A stretch of DNA of 64,000 bases from Rhodococcus_G sp042754225 (GCF_042754225.1 NZ_JBHZAH010000001.1:67044-131043); one strand, 5' to 3'; numbered from the stretch's first letter, positions 16,795 through 25,809 are shown. Notes: generated by a model from the letters alone, not told the origin. A program made the numbers and translations.

Positions 16795-17382
16795 TCACTG
16801 ATTCTGGGGCGCGGCCGCGACGGTGCGTGTCACCAGATCGACCAACTGCATGGCAGAGCGATCTGTTCGTTCGACATCGCCGGTGACAAGCCTGTCCTGC
16901 AAGATTCCCCGGAGCCCCGAGACCGCGATCGTCGCAGTCGACACGGCATCCCCCGGGCTGCATCCACACCGCGCGATGGCGTCGGCCAGGGCCCCGACGA
17001 GGCGGTCGATTGCCGAGCGAGCGAAATCCTCGTAGAGGCCGTGTTGTTGAGGAGCTACACCGATGACCTGCAAGAGTATTCCCGCGCTGACCGAGGACTC
17101 GCCCACGGTCGTTGACGTCCATAGGTCTTCCAGACGCCGGCGCAGGGCGTCGATAGTCGACACCTCGGCGAAGAGGGAACCGAGATCGGGGTGCTGCGTC
17201 GCCAACGCCTGGACCAGCAGTTCTTCCTTGGTTCCGAAGTAGTAGATGAGCATGCGTGAACTGGTCCCCAGGGCGGCCGCCAGAGGGCGCAGCGACAGGT
17301 CGACCAGCCCGTGCTCACTGATGTACCGGACGACTTCGCCGAGCAGTTGGATGCGTTTGTCGTGATCGAGCGGGCGCGCCAT
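16795..17382 (-). CDS. TetR family transcriptional regulator
   Basis: A 195-residue TetR-type protein. Its helix-turn-helix is LSLRPLAAALGTSSRMLIYYF followed by GTKEELL. The ATG at 17382 gives the usual short lead (MARPLDHDKR). A longer frame to 17508 runs through the divergent promoter and into the neighbouring gene. It is divergent from a KasA-like ketoacyl synthase across only 31 bp, so it almost certainly controls that gene and itself. Two similar 16-bp elements lie at the junction. Confidence 0.88.
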   Translation of the reverse strand: MARPLDHDKRIQLLGEVVRYISEHGLVDLSLRPLAAALGTSSRMLIYYFGTKEELLVQALATQHPDLGSLFAEVSTIDALRRRLEDLWTSTTVGESSVSAGILLQVIGVAPQQHGLYEDFARSAIDRLVGALADAIARCGCSPGDAVSTATIAVSGLRGILQDRLVTGDVERTDRSAMQLVDLVTRTVAAAPQNQ

Positions 17383-17390
17383 TCCTTGAC

Positions 17391-17443
17391 TGTAGCGAAC
17401 GGTACAGGTATTCATGTCAATTGTGAATGTAGCGAGTGGTACA
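17391..17443. promoter_or_regulatory. Paired 16-bp TetR-operator candidates
   Basis: TGTAGCGAACGGTACA (17391-17406) and TGTAGCGAGTGGTACA (17428-17443) differ at two positions and are spaced 37 bp start to start. The first is an imperfect palindrome (TGTA...TACA with inner CG/CG). The second lies inside the 5' codons of the synthase if translation starts at 17414. Confidence 0.6.
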
Positions 17444-18676
17444 GAAACTAGTGGTGGTCGATCGGTCGTCGTCACGGCCATGGCGGTGACGACCTCGCTC
17501 GCCGACAACGTGAATTCGACGTGGTCGGCACTGTTGCAGGGGCGGAGCGGGATCGGGCCACTCGAGGCGCCGTTTGTGGCCGACTACGGCCTGCCCGTCG
17601 CTATCGGCGGCACGCTGGCCTCCCATCCGTCCGCGGAGCTCACCCGTGTCGAACAACGCCGGCTGTCCTTCGTCGAACAGTGCGCATTGACCCTCGCGCG
17701 CCGACTGTGGCGCGAGGCGGAGAACCCGGAGGTGGACGACGAGCGGCTCGCCGTCGTGATCGGAACGGGACTCGGTGGGGGTGAGGCATTGATCGGCGCG
17801 GTCGATGCGCTGCGGGAGGGTGGGTACCGGAAGGTTCCGCCGTTGTCGGTGCCCATGGTGATGCCCAACGGTCCGGCCGCGACCGTCGGGTTGGAGGTTG
17901 GTGCCAAAGGTGGTGTGTACACGCCGGTCTCGGCGTGCTCGTCCGGATCGGAGGCCGTCGCGCAGGCCTGGCGCCTGATCCGGACCGGCGAGGCCGACGC
18001 CGTGGTCGCCGGCGGCGTCGAGGGTCAGATCGACGCGGTGTCGATTGCGAGCTTCTCCATGATGCGCGCTATGAGCACCCGCAACGACGAACCGGAGCGC
18101 GCGTCACGGCCGTTCGACCGGGACCGCGACGGGTTCGTGTTCGGTGAGGCAGGAGCACTGCTGCTGCTCGAATCCGAGGAACATGCCCGCTCCCGCGGCG
18201 CCACCATCCACGGTCGGGTGCTCGGCGCCGGGATCACCTCCGACGCGCACCACATCGTCGCCCCCGATCCGCAGGGGGCCGGGATCGCCAGGGCGATGCG
18301 CATCGCCTTGGCCACCGCGTCGTTGACGAGCGCCCAGGTCGATCACGTCAACGCTCACGCCACGGCGACCCCGGTCGGCGATGCCGCGGAAGCGGCAGCG
18401 ATCTCCGCCGTTGCCCCGCACGCATCGGTGTATGCGCCGAAGTCTGCGCTCGGCCACTCGATCGGTGCGGTGGGCGCGCTCGAGGCGATTCTCACTATCC
18501 TGACCCTTCGGGACCAGATCGTGCCGCCCACGCTCAACCTCGACAATCTGGACCCCGCAATCGATCTGGACGTGGTGCGGGCGTCACCGCGTCGTCAGGC
18601 GATTGAGTACGCGGTGAGCAACTCGATCGGCTTCGGCGGGCACAACGTCGCACTCGCATTCGGTCGGGCCCGGTGA
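17414..18676 (+). CDS. Beta-ketoacyl-ACP synthase II, KasA/KasB-like
   Basis: A 420-residue condensing enzyme that extends acyl-ACP with malonyl-ACP. The triad is complete: Cys175 in VSACSSGSE, His315 in HVNAHATATP and His348 in SALGHSIGA, with Lys343. The N-terminal SVVVTAMAVTTSL aligns with M. tuberculosis KasA, so a start upstream of 17470 is required and the ATG at 17414 fits. Here it stands alone next to a TetR regulator, without acpM, fabD or accD, which suggests an accessory synthase for a special or induced lipid. Which chain it elongates is unknown. Confidence 0.92.
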   Translation: MSIVNVASGTETSGGRSVVVTAMAVTTSLADNVNSTWSALLQGRSGIGPLEAPFVADYGLPVAIGGTLASHPSAELTRVEQRRLSFVEQCALTLARRLWREAENPEVDDERLAVVIGTGLGGGEALIGAVDALREGGYRKVPPLSVPMVMPNGPAATVGLEVGAKGGVYTPVSACSSGSEAVAQAWRLIRTGEADAVVAGGVEGQIDAVSIASFSMMRAMSTRNDEPERASRPFDRDRDGFVFGEAGALLLLESEEHARSRGATIHGRVLGAGITSDAHHIVAPDPQGAGIARAMRIALATASLTSAQVDHVNAHATATPVGDAAEAAAISAVAPHASVYAPKSALGHSIGAVGALEAILTILTLRDQIVPPTLNLDNLDPAIDLDVVRASPRRQAIEYAVSNSIGFGGHNVALAFGRAR

Positions 18677-18799
18677 CGGCGCAGTCGACTTCCGGCGCCC
18701 TCGCGACCCCTCGGTCGCCGCACCTGTCGCTCGCCCGCCCCGACGCCCTCGAGGGCGCCGACGTGGCGTCTGGGGCTCTCGTTGCACATTGACCACACA

Positions 18800-19366
18800 G
18801 TGAAGCGGCGAGCGATCAACCGTCGGATGTGGATGTCGTTACTAGCGCTCGGACTCATCACTGCCTGCTCGGCGACGGAGTCGATCAACCCATACCCTGA
18901 CTCGTCTGCGGCTGTGTTCTCGAAGAACACACATACGGGGCCGCGGGACCTACCGGAGGTACCCGAGCTCCCTGCCTCGACGGTGCCGGGTGCCAGATTC
19001 ACGCTTGATGGGCTGTGGTCGGGGACATCGGTCAGCAACGATCCAGCAGTTCTCTCGTGCACCTATGACACCGGGAACAACAGTCGGACGTACAACGTCA
19101 CGACAGAGACGGCGAAGCGGTTCTCCGGCGTCGACAACTATCCGACGGCGGACTTCTACTACCTATCTGTGGTCGTCTTCGATGAGGCTCGATTGGAGGG
19201 TGCCGAGAAATGGGCCGCGCAGGCCGTCGTGGCCTTCGCCGATTCGACGGGCACATACGTTCAGATGGCAGCACCCGACAGCAGCAGCATCGCGAGTCCA
19301 CCTCAGTGGCGACAAGTCTGCGGTGGCGTTCTCGATGATCAACGCGGCGGAGGGCAACCGAAGTGA
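18800..19366 (+). CDS. DUF3558-like lipoprotein, probably frameshifted near the 3' end
   Basis: A putative secreted lipoprotein with lipobox LITAC after a hydrophobic segment (WMSLLALG). The body (APD-rich, with Cys in AVLSCTYD) resembles the DUF3558 family of actinobacterial lipoproteins. The frame as read ends at 19366 in a low-quality tail (QWRQVCGGVLDDQ). Another frame over the same end reads HLSGDKSAVAFSMINAAEGN and stops at 19412, which looks like a genuine C-terminus. A frameshift near 19290-19310 is therefore likely. Starts at 18782 (TTG), 18800 (GTG) and 18827 (ATG) are all possible; no ribosome site decides. Function unknown. Confidence 0.6.
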   Translation: MKRRAINRRMWMSLLALGLITACSATESINPYPDSSAAVFSKNTHTGPRDLPEVPELPASTVPGARFTLDGLWSGTSVSNDPAVLSCTYDTGNNSRTYNVTTETAKRFSGVDNYPTADFYYLSVVVFDEARLEGAEKWAAQAVVAFADSTGTYVQMAAPDSSSIASPPQWRQVCGGVLDDQRGGGQPK

Positions 19367-19616
19367 GGGATCACCAACAACAGCGGCCGGCACCCTCACC
19401 TGCCCTCGATAGCGACTGCCTGCTGTGACTATCTGCCTCGGGCAGGCACGGCCGTCAGTAGGGCTCCCCATTCGGGTGCACGTGACGTCGCCTCGCGCCC
19501 GAATGCGACGGCATATCGGCGTGGAAGCCGAGGCCGTTCGACCGGCCTCGACCTCGCGTCGTGGCTACAGCACCCACATCGCTGACGTCGAGGCCGGTCG
19601 GGTTTCGCCCCGGGCT

Positions 19617-20285
19617 CTAGAGCGTGCCGTTCTCGATGTCGCGCTTCATGGCCTGCTGGTTCGCGATGTGCGAGGAAACGCCGTTCTGCACGGTGTAGTC
19701 GATCAACAGGGCCGGGGCCGAGAACGTCAGGTGCTCGGTGACCGTGGTCGCGCCGCCGGTCTCGGCGAAGGTGACCTTCTGGTGGGTGATCACGCCGGGC
19801 GCGTCCCAGGTGTCGGTGCTGTACCAGCGGTCCGCGGCGTGTATCCGCTGCTGCCCGACGGTGCGTCCCGGGATCGATGACGAGCCGGCCGGGATGTTCT
19901 CGAGGGCGATGAACTCCCAGACGTCGGCGTCGCCCTCGGTGTACCTGCGGTGGTCGAGCACGTCCTGCAGGAACGGGTGCCGCCCGAGGCTGTTGTAGAG
20001 GTTCGAGTACGCCGGGAACACGCGATCGACGGGTGCGTTGATGGTGATCGGCAGCGTGACGTCCACGGTCGCCAGCGCCCAGGCCTGGCTGGACTCGAAC
20101 TGGTAGGCCGCCCACGAGGCGTTCCATTCCGCGCCCACCCCGGAGGAGGAACCCGAAACTGATTCGGCCCCTGCCGTTCCGACACCCCCCAGCGCGACGC
20201 CGGCAGCCAGCACACAGGCTGCGAGAAGCTTGGGTGCCGAGCCCCCAAACCGCCGGCCACCGAACTGCTCAGGACCTTTGACCAT
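19617..20285 (-). CDS. Secreted SRPBCC-fold protein
   Basis: A 222-residue exported protein. The N-terminus has a long signal peptide (LLAACVLAAGVALGGVGTAGA, cut near AGAES). The mature part looks like a polyketide-cyclase/START-type SRPBCC fold (DVTLPITINAPVDRVFPAYSN near its start). The ATG at 20285 follows GAGGAAA by 8 nt. A secreted SRPBCC protein is uncommon; it might bind a lipid in the periplasm or cell wall. It is transcribed away from the ATPase-LuxR regulator. Confidence 0.8.
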   Translation of the reverse strand: MVKGPEQFGGRRFGGSAPKLLAACVLAAGVALGGVGTAGAESVSGSSSGVGAEWNASWAAYQFESSQAWALATVDVTLPITINAPVDRVFPAYSNLYNSLGRHPFLQDVLDHRRYTEGDADVWEFIALENIPAGSSSIPGRTVGQQRIHAADRWYSTDTWDAPGVITHQKVTFAETGGATTVTEHLTFSAPALLIDYTVQNGVSSHIANQQAMKRDIENGTL

Positions 20286-20568
20286 TCGTGTTTTCCTCAC
20301 CCGTCGAGACCTGGAGACCATTGCCGCTGTTCGGCAACCGGGCGAATGATACGCCGTACCTGCCTCCGCTCGACCTCGTATGGGATCAGTCCCCGCCGAA
20401 CACTTTTCGGCGGAATGGGCCGGCCGGATCGGGGGTGCGGCGGACCTGCGTTTCGACCCGTTCGGGGTTCGGTTCGCCCAATCGGACCGGTGGGGCGATA
20501 CCCTTACCCGTCAGGTTCGCCGCGTAGCCGCCGCGTTACGGCGCTGCGATCACGAAGGGATGTCACCT

Positions 20569-22890
20569 ATGCCGTCCGCGACGCGCGAGCGGGTGGGTAA
20601 CCTCCCGCACGAGCTCACCAACTTCATCGGTCGTCGCCGCGAGCTGGGCGAGGTTCGCCGGTTGCTGTCCGAATCACGCCTGGTGACGCTGATCGGCATG
20701 GGTGGTGTCGGCAAGACCCGGATCGCGCTCCGGGCGGCCGCGAACCTGCAGCAAGAATTCGAGGACGGGGTCTGGCTCGTCGAACTCGGTGCACTCTCCG
20801 AGCCGGACCTGCTGGCGGACACGGTGGCCGCCGCACTCGGCCTTCGGGAACGGGTGGCCCGGTCCCCGCTCCCACTGCTCATCGACTTCCTGGCCGGTCG
20901 GCGCGCGCTGATCGTTCTCGACAACTGCGAGCACCTGGTGGCGGAGGTCGCCGAGTTCACGACGGCGGTACTGAGCGCATGCCCCCAGGTGCGGATCCTG
21001 GCGACGAGTAGGGAGGCGCTGTCCGCCGGCGGGGAGGCGGTGCTGCGGGTGCCGCCGCTGACGGTCCCGGGTCCGGATACGACGGCGTCGCTGCGGGGCC
21101 TGGGCCGGTACGAGGGCGTCACCATGTTCGAAGCTCGTGCCCGCGCCGCGGTTCCCGGGTTCAGCCTCACCGAGGACAACCAGGTCACGGTCGCGGAGAT
21201 CTGCCAGCGGCTCGAAGGCCTGCCATTGGCGATCGAGCTCGCGGCCGCCCGGCTGCGCGCACTGTCGCCGAAGCAGATCCTGCAGCGGCTCACGAATCGC
21301 TACCGACTGCTGACCACCGGCAACCGCGTCGCCCCGTCACGGCAGCAGACGCTGCAGTTGTGCATCGACTGGAGCCACGACCTGTTGAGCGAGCGGGAGC
21401 GGACGCTGTGGCGGCGGCTGGCGGTGTTCGCCGGCGGCTTCGAGCTCGACGCCGCAGGGGAGGTCAGCGGCTTCGCTGAAGGCGAGCTGATCGACGTGCT
21501 GGCCTCGCTGGTCGACAAGTCGATCCTGATCGGGGAGGAGACGGGCGCGGTTGTCCGGTACCGGATGCTCGAGACGATCCGCGAGTACGGGCTGGAAAAG
21601 CTGACGGAGGCCGGCGAGTCGGCGCTCCTGCGGCAACGTCACCAGGACTGGTGCGTGCGGCTGACGCTGCAGGCAGAGGCCGAGTGGATCGGGAAGCGGC
21701 AGCTCGAGTGGATCGCCCGATTCGACCGCACCCGCGCCGATCTCCGTGGGGCGCTGGAGTTCAGCGTCACTGCCGCGGCTGACCCGGACGCCGCGCTGCA
21801 CATGGTCGCCGCGATCTATCCGTATTGGGTTTCCCGTGGGTTGTACAGCGAGGGGAGGTACTGGATCGAGCGGGCGCTCGCCCGTGCCGACGGCTCTCCG
21901 ACCGCGATGCGGGTGTCGGCGCTGTGCCTCGGCAGCATGCTGGCGTTGATGCAGGGGGATGTTGAGGCGGCCCGGGTGTGGACCGACACCGCGCGCACCC
22001 TGGCACAGTCCGAAGACGATCCCGCGGTGTCTGCGTTCGCGGTTTCCGCGAGTGGCTACCTCGCGACATTCACCGGTGACTTCGCCGGCGCGACAGAGTG
22101 TTTCGAGGCATCGCTGCCGACCCTGCGCACCGAGGGTGGTCTGCTGGCCCGCGTCGGGACTCTCGTCGGACTCGCAATGGCGTGCGGGCTGGCGGGGGAC
22201 TCCTCACGCGCGATCGCCTGCCACGAGGAGGTGATCGCACTCACCGAATCGCACGGCGAGTCCATGTACCGGTCCTACTCGCTGAGCATGCTGGGGCTGG
22301 CGGTCTGGGAGCGAGGCGACACCAAGCGCGCGGCACATCTGATCGAGGAGGCGATTCGGCTCACCCGCCTCGTGGACGATCCGCTCGGCCTCGCGATGTG
22401 TCTCGAGATCCTGAGCTGGCTCGCGGTGGACCGGCCCGAGCGGGCCGCGGTGCTGATGGGTGCATCGGCGTGGGTGGGTGAGGCGGCCGGCAGCCCCACG
22501 ATCGTCGTCCGCGACCTGTTCGGACATCACGATCGAGTTGTTCGCGAGTCGACAGACGCTATCGGCCAGAAGTCGTTCGAGGCCGCATTCGCACGCGGGC
22601 GCGATCTCGGCGGCGACGCGGCAATCGCCTACGCACTCCGTGACCAGACGTCTGCCGAGCCGAGAGCGAGTGGGCCGACCGTGCGGCTCACCCGACGGCA
22701 GCGAGAGATCGCCGAGCTCGTCGCCCAGGGACTGACCAACAAGGCCATCGCAGAGCAGTTGGTGATCTCGCAGCGCACCGCGGAGGGGCATGTGGAGAAC
22801 GTCCTCACCAAGCTCGGCTTCACGACCCGCGCGCAGATCGCAGCCTGGGTCGTCGCGGGCGTGGGCCAGGCGGCGACGACCGCCTCGTGA
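20569..22890 (+). CDS. LuxR-type regulator with N-terminal NB-ARC/AAA ATPase
   Basis: A 773-residue ATP-dependent regulator. Residues about 10-300 form an NTPase: P-loop LIGMGGVGKT, Walker B ALIVLDNCEH, sensor ILATSREAL and the LPLAIELAAARLRAL motif. A helical, TPR-like middle (about 330-690) follows, with a C-terminal LuxR helix-turn-helix (LTRRQREIAELVAQGLTNKAIAEQ). This layout is typical of large actinobacterial LuxR regulators. Two in-frame ATGs, 20560 and 20569, are possible; the AAGGGA site is well spaced only for 20569. It is followed 13 bp later by a transglutaminase-like gene, probably co-transcribed. The signal is unknown. Confidence 0.9.
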   Translation: MPSATRERVGNLPHELTNFIGRRRELGEVRRLLSESRLVTLIGMGGVGKTRIALRAAANLQQEFEDGVWLVELGALSEPDLLADTVAAALGLRERVARSPLPLLIDFLAGRRALIVLDNCEHLVAEVAEFTTAVLSACPQVRILATSREALSAGGEAVLRVPPLTVPGPDTTASLRGLGRYEGVTMFEARARAAVPGFSLTEDNQVTVAEICQRLEGLPLAIELAAARLRALSPKQILQRLTNRYRLLTTGNRVAPSRQQTLQLCIDWSHDLLSERERTLWRRLAVFAGGFELDAAGEVSGFAEGELIDVLASLVDKSILIGEETGAVVRYRMLETIREYGLEKLTEAGESALLRQRHQDWCVRLTLQAEAEWIGKRQLEWIARFDRTRADLRGALEFSVTAAADPDAALHMVAAIYPYWVSRGLYSEGRYWIERALARADGSPTAMRVSALCLGSMLALMQGDVEAARVWTDTARTLAQSEDDPAVSAFAVSASGYLATFTGDFAGATECFEASLPTLRTEGGLLARVGTLVGLAMACGLAGDSSRAIACHEEVIALTESHGESMYRSYSLSMLGLAVWERGDTKRAAHLIEEAIRLTRLVDDPLGLAMCLEILSWLAVDRPERAAVLMGASAWVGEAAGSPTIVVRDLFGHHDRVVRESTDAIGQKSFEAAFARGRDLGGDAAIAYALRDQTSAEPRASGPTVRLTRRQREIAELVAQGLTNKAIAEQLVISQRTAEGHVENVLTKLGFTTRAQIAAWVVAGVGQAATTAS

Positions 22891-22903
22891 GAGGTCGTAG
22901 GGA

Positions 22904-23527
22904 ATGGCGATGCTGACCTTCCGGGCCCGCGCGTCGATCGATGACTACCTGGCCGGGGACGAGGTTGTCCTGATTGACGATCCGGTGGTGCGCGCGGCCG
23001 CCGACCGTCTGCTCGGTCAGGCGGTCGACCGGTCGGACTATGCCCGACGGGCCTTCGAGTTCGTTCGGGACGAGATCGCGCATTCGTGGGACGCCGACGA
23101 TCCACGGGTCACCGTGACGGCCCGCGAGGTCCTCGAGAGCCGGGTCGGACTGTGTTACGCCAAGTCTCATCTCCTCGCGGCCCTGTTGCGGATCGGGGGC
23201 GTCCCGACCGCCCTGTGCTACCAGTGGCTCGTCGACGACGAGTACTTCATGCTGCACGGACTGGTCGCGGTTCATCTCGACGGCACCTGGCATCGGCTCG
23301 ACGCGCGTGGCAACAAGGACGGTGTCGATGCGCAGTTCGACCTGGAGGTCGAGCGGCTGGCGTGGCCGGTACGGCCGGAACTGGGAGAACGCGACTTCCC
23401 GACTCTGCACGTGTCCCCGCCGCAGCAGCTGGTCCGTGCGCTGCGGTCCGTCGACGACATCAGGACGCTGGCCGCAGTCGGTCTGGGAATCCTGCCCGAC
23501 GAGCCGCTGCCGGATCTGTTGCCCTGA
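22904..23527 (+). CDS. Transglutaminase-like cysteine protease fold protein
   Basis: A 207-residue stand-alone transglutaminase-core protein. The catalytic set is Cys84 in VGLCYAKSHL, His118 in MLHGLVAVH and Asp133 in HRLDARG. No signal peptide is seen, so it should be cytoplasmic. Such proteins act as peptidases, amidases or cross-linkers; the target is unknown. It follows the ATPase-LuxR regulator by 13 bp and probably shares its message. ATG at 22904 or 22910 are both acceptable. Confidence 0.85.
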   Translation: MAMLTFRARASIDDYLAGDEVVLIDDPVVRAAADRLLGQAVDRSDYARRAFEFVRDEIAHSWDADDPRVTVTAREVLESRVGLCYAKSHLLAALLRIGGVPTALCYQWLVDDEYFMLHGLVAVHLDGTWHRLDARGNKDGVDAQFDLEVERLAWPVRPELGERDFPTLHVSPPQQLVRALRSVDDIRTLAAVGLGILPDEPLPDLLP

Positions 23528-23732
23528 ACCGGTTCGGGCGGGAGTCGCGCGGCGCGCGGCGGAGCGCGTCCTTCTTCGCCCCGAGTTCGCAGCCGAAGGC
23601 GGGGCCGTGGGGTGCCCACGGGACCACGATCGGGTCGGTCACGCCGGCCGCGGCGAGTTCCTGTGCGCCGTCGAGCCGAAACGATCGAGGCAGACGGGCC
23701 GGAGATCCGGAGACGCTCTGGCGAACGGTTGA

Positions 23733-23927
23733 AAGTACCTGTCGCTGAGGGCGATCCGGGAGCTCGAGTTCCACGAGCGGGAGTCGAACGTGGTCGCCCG
23801 CTACCTGCTGGATCTGCAGGCCGGGCCGGATGTGTCTGCAACCGTCCGCATCACCGAACTCTTCATCGTTCGGAACGATGAAATCAATGCCGTCACAGCC
23901 ATCTTCGAGCCGCCGGAGGAATCATGA
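23733..23927 (+). pseudogene. SnoaL/NTF2-like fold C-terminal remnant
   Basis: About 64 codons end with ITELFIVRNDEINAVTAIFEP, the typical last strands of SnoaL-like or nuclear-transport-factor-2-like small domains. The frame has a stop just upstream (23730-23732) and no start codon or ribosome site, so roughly the first half of a 120-residue domain is missing. It sits between the transglutaminase gene and a secreted protein gene. Confidence 0.5.
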
Positions 23928-24066
23928 CCTGACGGCGGATCGGACGGCCATCCCCGCACCCGCGGCAATCGGGGCAAGGTGGGGGCACTCGGTGGCTGTA
24001 ACGAACCGGTCGGGCAAATCGGATAGATCGGTAGGTTTCAGTCAATCGACGGAGGGGGATTCATCG

Positions 24067-24597
24067 ATGAGGGGTACGGCGGCGAAGCGTGCATTGGTCG
24101 GGGGAGTGGCCGCGGTCGCGATCGGTGTCGGGGTGGTGGCCCCGGTGGGCGCGACCACCGATCCACTGTCGCCGGTCACCGCGGCGGCCTCCAGCCTCGA
24201 GGTGCCGTACGGCATGTCCATTCAGACCCTGATCGCTGCCCGGAATGCTGGGTTCCCGATCTACGAGGCAGCCGAGAAGGTGCTGTATCAGGCCCCGAAG
24301 CGGGCATTCTGGATGATCGAGTATCGGCGGGTGTCCAGCGACTACGACCTGAGCTCGCCTACGACGAAGTTCGTGACGATGGGCACGGTCGGGCCGGATA
24401 CCTTCTGGGTGTCGCCGGACTCGGCCGGTCCCGCCGTGATCAATGTCAATCGGACCTGGTACCACCAGGACAACGTCGGTTTCCCAATGGTCGGTTTCGA
24501 GCAGACCGATCAGCGCTTCGCCAACAGTCCGGTGGTGCTGCTGCCCGGCGGTGGCCCGAGCGTCGGGATTGCGCTCATCACGCAGCGGCCCGGCTGA
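24067..24597 (+). CDS. Secreted protein of unknown function
   Basis: A 176-residue exported protein. The ATG at 24067 follows GGAGGGGG, and the signal peptide (ALVGGVAAVAIGVGVVAPVGA, cut near GATTD) is clear. The mature part has no cysteine and no motif I recognise; SIQTLIAARNAGFPIYEAAEK is a helical opening and the rest looks beta-rich. A strong hairpin 28 bp downstream ends the transcript. Function is not known. Confidence 0.8.
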   Translation: MRGTAAKRALVGGVAAVAIGVGVVAPVGATTDPLSPVTAAASSLEVPYGMSIQTLIAARNAGFPIYEAAEKVLYQAPKRAFWMIEYRRVSSDYDLSSPTTKFVTMGTVGPDTFWVSPDSAGPAVINVNRTWYHQDNVGFPMVGFEQTDQRFANSPVVLLPGGGPSVGIALITQRPG

Positions 24598-24625
24598 GTC
24601 CAGAACTCACGTCTGGTTGCTCCTC

Positions 24626-24656
24626 GACCCTCACCCGCGGAGCACGGGTGAGGGTC
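24626..24656 (+). terminator. Hairpin terminator after the secreted protein gene
   Basis: A perfect 12-bp stem, GACCCTCACCCG pairing with CGGGTGAGGGTC, has a 7-nt loop and starts 28 nt after the stop codon. There is no T-tract. Likely terminator by strength and position. Confidence 0.7.
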
Positions 24657-25255
24657 GCTCACCCGGTTCGGGGCCTGGACGATCCGAAGCCCCGCGCCGG
24701 TGTCTCGATCCGCTCGCGACCCTCGTCGCGATCTCATCGGCGAAGAACGCGGCAGCAACCGCGTCGTGCGGCAGTGCCTCGGCGAGGTCGACGTCCGCGA
24801 TCGTGGTCGACGCGATGTGCGGACGTCTGACTCGAGTGACTGATTCGTGCTGTCGTTCAGGCCGTCTCGTCGTGTTTCGTGCCGATCCTTCACGCTTCGA
24901 CCTCCGTTCGACGTGGCCCCTACGCTGGCCAACCGATCGGTTCGGGCGCTGCCTCATCCAGGTCTCTGGACCGAGTGAGGCGGTCGCCGAACCTCACCGG
25001 GACCGCCCACTGGGACCGACGTACGACGGTCCGCATCCGCGAGATCGGTGGTCCGAGTGAATACGCACGCCGGTTGCAACCTGTTGGGATCGAGCGGATT
25101 TGAGCGGATCTGCGGTCGGCAGGTTCGCCGCGTGCCGCGGTCGGCCCTGCTCAACACGCCGAGCGGATGTGCCAGCAGGCTGTCGGCAGGCCGTTCTACG
25201 CTGAGGTATCGCAAGATCGAGAGATCCGCGTGACCCGAGAGAGAAGAGGCCGACC
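24657..25255. other. Intergenic stretch of about 600 bp without a supported gene
   Basis: No frame here has a ribosome site plus a recognisable domain. A minus-strand frame around 24650-24850 reads ADVDLAEALPHDAVAAAFF, which looks protein-like, but I cannot assign it to a family or define its ends. The right part holds the promoter region of the IHF gene. Confidence 0.5.
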
Positions 25256-25567
25256 ATGGCATTGCCCACCCTGACCCCAGAACAGCGTGCCGCGGCGTTG
25301 GAGAAGGCGACCGCATCCCGCAAGACGCGGGCCGAACTGCGAGAGAACCTCAAGTCGGGAAAGGTCCGATTCGAGGACGTCCTGGACAAGGCGGAGGCAG
25401 ACGAGATCATCGGGAAGACGAAGGTGCTGTACCTGCTCGAGTCCCTCCCGAAGATCGGCAAGATCAAGGCCCGTGAGATCGCCGAATCTGTCGGCATCGC
25501 CGAGACCCGCCGGGTGGCCGGTCTCGGTGCGCGTCAACGGGCCGAACTGCTGGCCAAGGTCGCCTGA
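25256..25567 (+). CDS. Actinobacterial integration host factor (mIHF)
   Basis: A 103-residue nucleoid protein of the mIHF/sIHF family. It aligns throughout with M. tuberculosis MihF: MALP.LT.EQRAAALEKA at the N-terminus, a KVLYLLESLPKIGKIKA helix and a helix-two-turn-helix near RRVAGLGARQRAELL. These proteins bind and bend DNA and are needed for chromosome organisation and phage integration. The family gene normally sits beside guanylate kinase and pyrimidine genes. Here its neighbours are a secreted protein and an SDR, so this may be a second, accessory copy. ATG at 25256 follows GAAGAGG. Confidence 0.93.
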   Translation: MALPTLTPEQRAAALEKATASRKTRAELRENLKSGKVRFEDVLDKAEADEIIGKTKVLYLLESLPKIGKIKAREIAESVGIAETRRVAGLGARQRAELLAKVA

Positions 25568-25634
25568 CTCGATCCGCGACACCTGTTCGGCAACGGAGCC
25601 CGGCGGGCTCCGGAGCGGGCGTGGACGACGACGA

Positions 25635-25671
25635 TGTGCCCCGGTGCTCCTCCGAGAAGTGCCGGGGCACA
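25635..25671. terminator. Hairpin between convergent IHF and SDR genes
   Basis: TGTGCCCCGG (25635-25644) pairs perfectly with CCGGGGCACA (25662-25671) around a 17-nt loop. The two flanking genes converge on it, so it may act as a bidirectional terminator. Confidence 0.6.
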
Positions 25672-25809
25672 GTCCATTCACGGTCCCGGACGCCGCGGGT
25701 GGTTCGGCGCCCGCAGCTGAGTCGGCACACCGATCAGGCGCGGAGTCTGGCGGCGATGCGGGGGCGGCGTCCGCGACGAAACGGGGTTATTTGGTCCGAT
25801 CGTGATCGG

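Noticed and set aside
24650..24850. Minus-strand protein-like fragment
   Set aside because: A short stretch looks coding but I cannot match a family or set boundaries.
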